Of a stretch of DNA of 64,000 nucleotides, positions 57,956-64,000 are shown piece by piece. Source of the DNA: Halicephalobus mephisto. Its lineage: Eukaryota > Nematoda > Chromadorea > Rhabditida > Panagrolaimidae. The DNA lies in the NCBI GenBank assembly GCA_009193035.1, contig SWDT01000151.1, forward strand, positions 62,001-126,000, in the 5' to 3' direction. Within the stretch, counting starts at the first letter, position 1. Each line of letters opens with the position of its first letter. Made by a program: the position numbers and the translations under genes. Below the pieces are notes generated by a model that was not told the DNA's origin, searched no databases, and saw nothing but the letters and a program-made list of their open reading frames with translations.

Positions 57956-60900
57956 TCATCGAACTTTTGCACCAACGGCTTCTGTTCGGTGAGTTTTCAG
58001 ATGACGATGTAGACTGAAATTCGTCATTTAGATTTTAGTTTTTTTATGATTAACTCACTTTCCGGACTGAGAAAATTTCATCATGCACAAAGGACAACTA
58101 TACGGTTTTTGTCCTAAAACGAAAAAATTTAAATTTTATAAAAAAATAAAAAATTTTAAATTTAAAAAAAAATAAAAAAATTCTAAATTAAAAAAAATAA
58201 AAAAATTTAAATTTTATAAAAAAATTTTAAATTTTTAAATTAAAAAAACGAAAAAATTTTAAATTTTTGAATAAAAAGAAATAAGAAAATTTAAATTTAA
58301 AAAAAAATAAAAAAATTTTAAATTAAATAAGAAATTAAAAAATTTTTAAAATTTGAATTTAAAAAAATAAAAAAAATTTAATTTTAATTTTAGAAAAATT
58401 TTAATGCAAAAAAAAATAAAAATTCAATTTTAATTTTAATTTAAAAAATGAAAAATTTAATTTGAAGAAAAATTAAAATTTGAAAAAATATAAAAATTTT
58501 GAAAAATTAAAAATAATTTTTTTTTAATTTTTTTAATTTAAAAATAATTTTTTTTATTTTTTTAATTTAAAAATAATTTTTTTTATTTTTTTAATTTAAA
58601 AATTCTTGGGATTTACCTGTGTGAGTCCGGAGATGTTTAGTCAGGGTCTGAAAGGGGATTTAGGTTAATTTAGGCCAGATTAAAGACTTGCCGAGCTGTC
58701 TGTGAAGGCCTTCTCGCAGTGGTTGCAGGGATACGGTCGTTCCCCCGTGTGGGTTCTGAAACGAAAAAAAAATTCATTATTGAAAATTTACATTCCAATT
58801 TTTACAGTTTTAATTTAAAAATCAAAAATTAAAAAATAAATAATTTTAAAAAACTTTACATCTGTTATGTAATATTTTGGAAATTATTTTCTATTTTTTT
58901 AGTTTTTATATAAAATTTCAAATATGTTTAAAATCCAAAATTAGTCTTCAGAATCTTGAATTTTGAAGATTAATTTTTGATTTTTATTTTAGATTCAGAA
59001 TTTGTGAGTTTCATTACAGTATTAAAAGTGCTTTTTTGAGTTATAATTATAGAATTGGAACATAAAAACTTCAAATATAAGTATTGTTTAATTCAGAATC
59101 CTGGATTTTTAACATTGACTATTGATTCTGATTTTAGATTCAGAATTTGTGAGTTTTATTACAGTATTATAAATATTTTTATTCACTTTTAATTATAAAA
59201 TTTGAATATAAAAACTTCAAATATAAGTATTGTTTAATTCAGAATCTTGAATTCTGGAGGTTGACTATTGATTCTGATTTTAGATTCAGAATCTATAAAT
59301 CTGGTTACTGTATTATAAATATTTTTGTTCAATTTTAATTTTGAAATTTGAATATAAATATTTGGAATATAAAAACTTCAAATATAAGTATTGTTTAATT
59401 CAGAATCCTGGATTTTGGAGGTTGACTATTGATTCTGATGTTAGATTCAGAGTCTATAAATCTGGTTACTGTATTATAAACATTTTTATTCAGTTCCAAT
59501 TTTAAAATCGGAATATAAATGTTTAGGACAGAAACGTCGCATGACTAATAAATAATATTCATTTTAAATCGCAGTCTCACACGATACATTACTGGACTAA
59601 AAAGTAGTAATTTTTATAAATTAAATAAAAAATAAAATTTTAAAAATTTAGGTTTTTTAAATCTCCTGAGATCTGTAAAAAATCAAATTTTCGGACAACC
59701 TGGTCTGCTTAAATGTTGCGAGCAAAGTGCGAATTTTTTGTGATTTCGAAATTTTGTAAACGTAAACAGAAATGTTTACCAATCGGGCCTGCTTGAATGT
59801 TGCGAGCAAAGTGCGGATTTTTTGTGATTTCGAAATTTTGTAAACGTAAACAGAAATTCCTATCAATCGGGCCTGCTTAAATGTTGCGAGCAAAATGCGG
59901 ATTTTTTGTGATTTCGAAACTTTGTAAACGTAAACAGAAATTCCTATCAATCGGGCCTGCTTGAATGTTGCGAGCAAAGTGCGGATTTTTAAAATTTCTA
60001 TTTTGATTTTGATGTCGACATCGACACAACTGAAGTTTTTAAAAAATTGACATTAAAGTCAAATTGAATTTTTGGATAAACCAGTCTAATGTTGCGAGCA
60101 AACTGCCGATTTTGAAATCTTTAAAATAGAACTATAAACATGTTAACTGATCTGTCCAAATGTTGCAAGCAATATGCGGATTCGATTTTGACTTTGAGGT
60201 CAACTTCAGAACAGTCGGATTTAAAATAAATTTTTTAGAAAATTTTTATTTGATCAGAGATTAGAAAAATCTTCTTTAAAAAGTTCCAATTTGGTCTCGG
60301 ATGGATTTTTAAAAAAAAATTAAATTCGATTTTGAATGCATTTTTTTAGAAAATTTTTGTCTGATCAGAGATTAGAAAAATCTTTTTTAAAAAGTCCCAA
60401 TTTGGTCTCGGATGGATTTTCCTAGAAAATTCTTGTCTGATCAGAGATTAGAAAAATCTTCTTTAAAAAGTTCCAATTTGGTCTTGAATGGATTTTTAAA
60501 AAAAAATTAAATTCGGTTTTGAATGGATTTTTCTAAAAAAATTAAATTCGGTCTTGAATGTATTTTTTAAAAATTTTTATCTGATCCAGATTGGAAAAAT
60601 CTTTTTCAAAAAATACCAATCAAATTTTGAATGATTTTTTCCAAAAAATTAAATTTCTAACAAAATCAAATTTTAAAAAATATTTAATCCAAAAATTTCT
60701 AATATTTTGGAAATCATCTATCTTTGAACTTTTCTAATCTTATACAGTAATTTCGAAAAACAAACCGTTTATGAGTCACCAAAGAAGAACTTTGAGAAAA
60801 TGGCCTGAGGCAAATGGAGCAAGAAAACGGTTTTTCTCCCGTATGTACTCGTCGATGAGCAGTCAGGTTAGCTGCTTGAGAAAACGTTTTTCCACAAATC

Positions 60901-62746
60901 TGAAATTTTTCCAAATATCCGAAATTTTTCCACAAATCCGAAATTTTTCCAAATATCTAAAACTTTTCCAAATATCTGAAATTTTTCCAAATATCCGAAA
61001 TTTTTCCACAAATCTAAAACTTTTCCAAATATCTAAAATTTTTCCACAAATCTGAAACTTTTCCAAATATCTAAAACTTTTCCAGATATCTGAATTTTGA
61101 AAAATAAAAATCAACATTCTTCAAAAATAAAAAAAATGGAAATTTTGAAAATTCGAAAAATTTAAAATCTAAAAGTTTATTAAAATTAAAAAATTAAACA
61201 ATTTTAAAATCTAAAAATCTGAAAATTTGTTAAAGTTGAGAAATTAAAAAATTTTTAAATATGAAAATTTGAAGATTTGTTAAAATCGAAAAATTTTAAA
61301 TCTAGAAATTTTAAAATCTGAAAATTTGTTAAAATTAAAAAATTTTAAAATCTAAAAATCTGAAAATTAATTAAAGTCGAAAAATTTTAAATCTAGAAAT
61401 TTAAAAATTAGATTCTGGATTTTCGGAAGACCTACCTGACATATGAAAGGCCGTTCTCCCAGGTGATGTTTGACGTGGGCCTTCAGGGTACTTTTCCTAC
61501 AGTACTGTTTCCCGCAACGATTGCATGAGTAGAACTTGGAGTTTGCAGTGTCCTCTGGGGGTCGGGTCTCGAGTTGGATGGGGTTCGGGGGCTGGGTGTT
61601 CGTCTGCAGGAAATTTGAGACCCCTAATCCTGATTTTAACTAAAATAAATTTGTATTTTTATTTTGAGCACGAATTACGAAATATCTAAGAAAAATAAAA
61701 TTGTTTTTTTTGAAAATTGGAATTTCGTAGAAGATTTTAGAATACGGTAGGAAGTTTGGGGATTCTGGGATTTTAGGAAATTCTGAAAATTTCAGGAATC
61801 TGTTAAAAATTTTTGGTTTTTCAGAATTTCGTAGAAGATTCTGAAATTTAGAATTTCAGAGATTTTTAAAGCCTTCCAGAATCCAGTAGAAGATCCTGGA
61901 ATTTTCGAAAATATAATAAAAATTCTTGAATTTTTTCAGGATCTTACAGTAATTTCTAGAATTTTCCAGAGTCCTTTAGAAGATTCTAAAATCTAGAATT
62001 TTACAGTAATTTCTAAAATTTTCGAGAATCCAGTAGAAGATTCGGGAATTTTCGAAAATTTAATGTTTTTGAATTTTTTCAGGAATCTGTTAGAAATTTT
62101 TGGTTTTCCAGAGTCCTATAGAAGATTCTAAAATCTAGAATTTTACAGTAATTTCTAAAATTTTCGAGAATCCAGTAGAAGGTTCAGGAATTTTCGAAAA
62201 TTTAATGTTTTTGAACTTTTTCAGAATCTTACAGTAATTTCTAGAACTTTCCAGAGTCCTATAGAAGATTCTGAGATCTTCAGAGATCTGTTGGAAACTT
62301 TTAGAATCTTCTAAAATCAAGCAAAAGATTCTGAAGCTTTTTTGAATTTTCTAGAAATTTATTTTTAAACAATTTCATAAAAAAAATATTTATTTTTAAG
62401 AGATATTTATTTTTAATTTTTTTCGGAAATAGTAAGATTTCGTAATTTTGAGAAAACTTACATCCAAAGACCCGTGGGCAGTTTTGGTGATGGACTCTAT
62501 TGCTTGGGGGTGGCTGTAGGCGATGGTGGAGGGGTGGAAGGCGGTGGCTGTCCAGGCGAAGGGTTCGAAGCCGGGATGGACGGGGGTTTCGTCGTACGCG
62601 GTCCAATGGGAGGTGCCGTTTGTGGATCCGCCGAAAGCGGCTCCGATGCTAGTACCTGCTTGATAATAAAAAAGAGATTCATCGGTCAAAATAGGATCAG
62701 CTGTAGATCGAAATTCGAAAGTTGAAGCCCCCTGAGGGTAACTCAT
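57956..62746 (-). CDS. che-1: Glass-type C2H2 zinc-finger regulator CHE-1
   Basis: Terminal selector of ASE gustatory neurons in C. elegans, homologous to Drosophila Glass. Minus-strand exons 62746-62462, 61639-61436, 60899-60766, 58755-58692, 58647-58617, 58113-58059 and 58013-57956 give 276 codons, against 273 for C. elegans CHE-1 as I recall. The first 95 residues are non-zinc-finger. Five fingers follow: [80 protein letters not shown] and [20 protein letters not shown], each closed by its final His, with TGEKPF/TGERPY linkers. Splicing cuts through the fingers in five places. The intron inside finger four (58691-58648, 44 nt) uses a GC donor (GCAAGT). The third intron is 2 kb and carries three repeat families. 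Introns 4 and 6 are only 44-45 nt. Confidence 0.93.
58114..58616. repeat. Low-complexity A/T intron 5 of che-1
   Basis: 503 nt of AAAAAATTTAAATTTT-type sequence on the plus strand, grading to TTTTTTTAATTTTTTTAATT units at 58500-58600. Nothing else seen. Confidence 0.8.
58900..59535. repeat. About 140-170 bp tandem repeat in che-1 intron 3
   Basis: Four copies of a unit containing TTCAGAATCTTGAATTTTG, TTGACTATTGATTCTGATTT, TAGATTCAGAATCTATAAAT and ACTTCAAATATAAGTATTGT, each with a TTACTGTATTATAAA or TTACAGTATTATAAA segment. Related TTCAGAATTTATGGATTTG and ACTACTGTATTGTGAG units occur near 23230-23400 in the ORP9-type gene. Confidence 0.8.
59690..60190. repeat. About 87-bp tandem repeat in che-1 intron 3
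   Basis: Four close copies from 59695 to 59990 with AATCGGGCCTGCTTGAATGT, TGCGAGCAAAGTGCGGATTT and TTTGTAAACGTAAACAGAAA, then diverged copies to 60190. Since 87 is 29 codons, the minus strand reads as one 106-codon frame (59977-59657), which is an artefact. Confidence 0.9.
60230..60620. repeat. About 90-120 bp repeat in che-1 intron 3
   Basis: Four to five copies of a unit with TTTTTGTCTGATCAGAGATT, AGAAAAATCTTCTTTAAAAA, GTTCCAATTTGGTCTCGGAT and GGATTTTTAAAAAAAAATTA. Copies differ by small deletions. Confidence 0.8.
60895..61085. repeat. About 15-30 nt repeat abutting a che-1 exon
   Basis: Alternating TTTTTCCACAAATCTGAAA and TTTTCCAAATATCTAAAA units, about 12 in all, begin directly at the intron 2 acceptor (exon 3 starts at 60899). 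On the sense strand each unit reads AGATTTGTGGAAAA or AGATATTTGGAAAA, so each resembles the true acceptor and exon start, which begins ATTTGTGGAAAA. Confidence 0.85.
61740..62340. repeat. AGAATCCAGTAGAAGATTC repeat, che-1 intron 1
   Basis: Seven or so degenerate units (60-110 bp) with AATTTTACAGTAATTTCTA, TCCAGAGTCCTATAGAAGAT and GAATTTTCGAAAATTTAATG. It shares the TTCTAGAA and TACAGTAA motifs with arrays elsewhere. Confidence 0.7.
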
Positions 62747-63000
62747 TTTAATTTTTCATCTAATTTCAGATAAAATTTCTTTCAAAATAAAAAAATTACA
62801 GTACACTTATAAGGTTTCAAAAACGAGGATGAAGCCCCGCCTAATCCCCCTGCCCGACGGCTCCGGGCTAATCCCCGAGATCAAGACACCTGCCAATTTG
62901 CTCCCAGGAAAGAAAATCAATGCCCATTTGTTGCTTCAAGACGTCCGCAATTATCCTAGAGACAATATTGATTACAATTTTCTCATTTATTGAGTAAAAT
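62747..63000 (-). promoter_or_regulatory. che-1 proximal upstream region
   Basis: Immediately upstream of the che-1 start. A compact, GC-richer island (about 62825-62910) holds GAAGCCCCGCC (62831-62841, like an ASE motif core), CTAATCC twice (62841-62847 and 62868-62874, K50/OTX-type homeodomain sites) and CACCTG (62887-62892, E-box). In C. elegans, CHE-1 binds ASE motifs in its own promoter and the OTX factor CEH-36 acts in ASE neurons; applying that here is inference. Confidence 0.45.
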
Positions 63001-63004
63001 TTTA

Positions 63005-64000
63005 ATTAAAATTTAAAACTTCCGAAATACCATAGTCTAAGATGATATTTTTGGAAATCATTTTTAAACAATTCAAAAATTCCGCCATACCGTAGGATAA
63101 AACAATCGTTATGAAATTCATTTTTAACTTTTTAAACATCAGTATACTGTAGTTTGAAACAATCGTTAGAAGATTCATTTTTCAATTTCAGTATACTGTA
63201 GTCTGAAACAATCGTTATGAGATTCATTTTTAACTTTTTAAACTTAGGTATACTGTAGTTTGAAACAATCGTTATGAAACTCACTTTTAACTTTTTAAAC
63301 TTCAGTATACTGTAGTTTGAAATAATCGTTAGAAGATTCATTTTTCAATTTCAGTATACTGTAGGATAAAACAATCGTTATGAAATTCATTTTTAACTTT
63401 TTAAACTTAGGTATACTGTAGTTTGAAACAATCATTATGAAATTCATTTTTAACTTTTTAAACTTAGGTATACTGTAGTCTGAAACAATCGTTATGAGAC
63501 TCATTTTCAACTTTTTAAATTTAGGTATACTGTAGTTTGAAACAATCATTATGAAATTCATTTTTAACTTTTTAAATTTAGGTATACTGTAGTTAGAAAT
63601 AATCGTTATGAAACTCATTTTTAACTTTTTAAACTTAGGTATACTGTAGTTTGAAACAATCGTTAGAAGATTCATTTTTCAATTTCAGTATACTGTAGTC
63701 TGAAACAATCGTTATGAGACTCATTTTTAACTTTTTAAATTTAGGTATACTGTAGTTTGAAATAATCGTTATGAAACTCATTTTTAACTTTTTAAACTTA
63801 GGTATACTGTAGTTTGAAACAATCGTTAGAAGATTCATTTTTCAATTTCAGTATACTGTAGTCTGAAACGATTTCTATGAGACTCGTTTTTCAACTATTT
63901 CAAAATCCTGGCATACTGTAGGATGAAGTAATCTCTGCATGAATCACATTTCGACGAGTTAAATCCCGTCATATTATAGGATAAAACAATTGCTATGAGA
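63005..64000. repeat. About 57-bp tandem array running to the window end
   Basis: About 17 copies of a unit built from AGGTATACTGTAGTTTGAAA, CAATCGTTATGAAATTCATT and TTTAACTTTTTAAACTT. Some units replace the last part with TTTTTCAATTTCAG, giving a higher-order pattern of long and short units. Each carries TACTGTAG. The array continues beyond the window. The minus-strand frames at 63132-63838 follow from the repeat and are not genes. Confidence 0.92.

Noticed and set aside
57590..58616. Possible poly(A) retroposon tails
   Set aside because: A-rich stretches are long, two-sided low complexity without an adjacent reverse transcriptase or processed gene copy.
59657..59977. 106-codon minus-strand frame in che-1 intron 3
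   Set aside because: Produced by an 87-bp (29-codon) tandem repeat without stops.
63132..63838. Minus-strand frames with KLKMNFITIVSNYSIPKFK-like repeats
   Set aside because: Products of the 57-bp (19-codon) tandem array; no start context, no domain.

Overview
The window is eukaryotic and nematode, most like Caenorhabditis. It is strongly AT-rich. Introns have T-rich TTTNCAG acceptors and range from about 42 nt to several kb. Acceptor-like TTTCAG sites sit just upstream of many start codons, as expected with spliced-leader trans-splicing, and several genes lie head-to-tail 140-360 bp apart as in nematode operons. The gene models below were built by hand: each junction was placed where splice signals, reading phase and family similarity agree. 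The species is not identified.

Layout. 905-11615 (+) is a CHD7-type chromatin remodeller (chd-7). 13674-16490 (+) is a multi-C2H2 zinc-finger protein, followed 158 bp later by a C9orf78/Tls1 homologue (16649-17618, +). rpl-39 (17775-17930, -) and mcm-4 (18670-21284, +) are divergent and share a promoter with E2F-like sites. An ORP9-type oxysterol-binding protein (21990-25495), a FAM192A/NIP30 homologue (25834-26668) and the mRNA cap N7-methyltransferase (26809-28684) form a tight head-to-tail cluster. lin-11 (28934-37974, +), a LIM-homeodomain gene, fills about 9 kb with very large repeat-filled introns. On the minus strand follow a TMEM50 homologue (38142-38659) and the mitochondrial ABCB7 homologue abtm-1 (39372-41724). 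Then on the plus strand come exoc-7 (41934-45266), the N-acetylglucosaminyltransferase V gene gly-2 (45853-49383), lem-3 (50119-52778), a TTC14 homologue (53139-55435) and the p31comet homologue cmt-1 (55765-56641). Convergent to cmt-1 is che-1 (57956-62746, -), the Glass-type zinc-finger regulator of gustatory neurons. The last 1.2 kb holds its upstream region and a tandem array.

How the genes relate. This is a chromosome segment, not one pathway: housekeeping genes (replication, cap methylation, ribosome, exocytosis, Fe-S export, glycosylation) interleaved with two neuronal/vulval cell-fate regulators (lin-11, che-1). From memory, most of the orthologues recognised (chd-7, mcm-4, lin-11, abtm-1, exoc-7, gly-2, lem-3, cmt-1, che-1) lie on C. 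elegans chromosome I, so the window probably comes from the equivalent chromosome.

The most interesting items are two GC-AG introns that split the DNA-binding domains of lin-11 and che-1; an exoc-7 segment that looks like an intron read through after its acceptor decayed; a 73-nt hairpin inside a cap-methyltransferase intron; a compact island of candidate sites just upstream of che-1; and layered tandem repeats (60, 151, 87 and about 57 bp units) inside and beside the regulatory genes. No transposase, viral gene, tRNA, rRNA or CRISPR array was seen.
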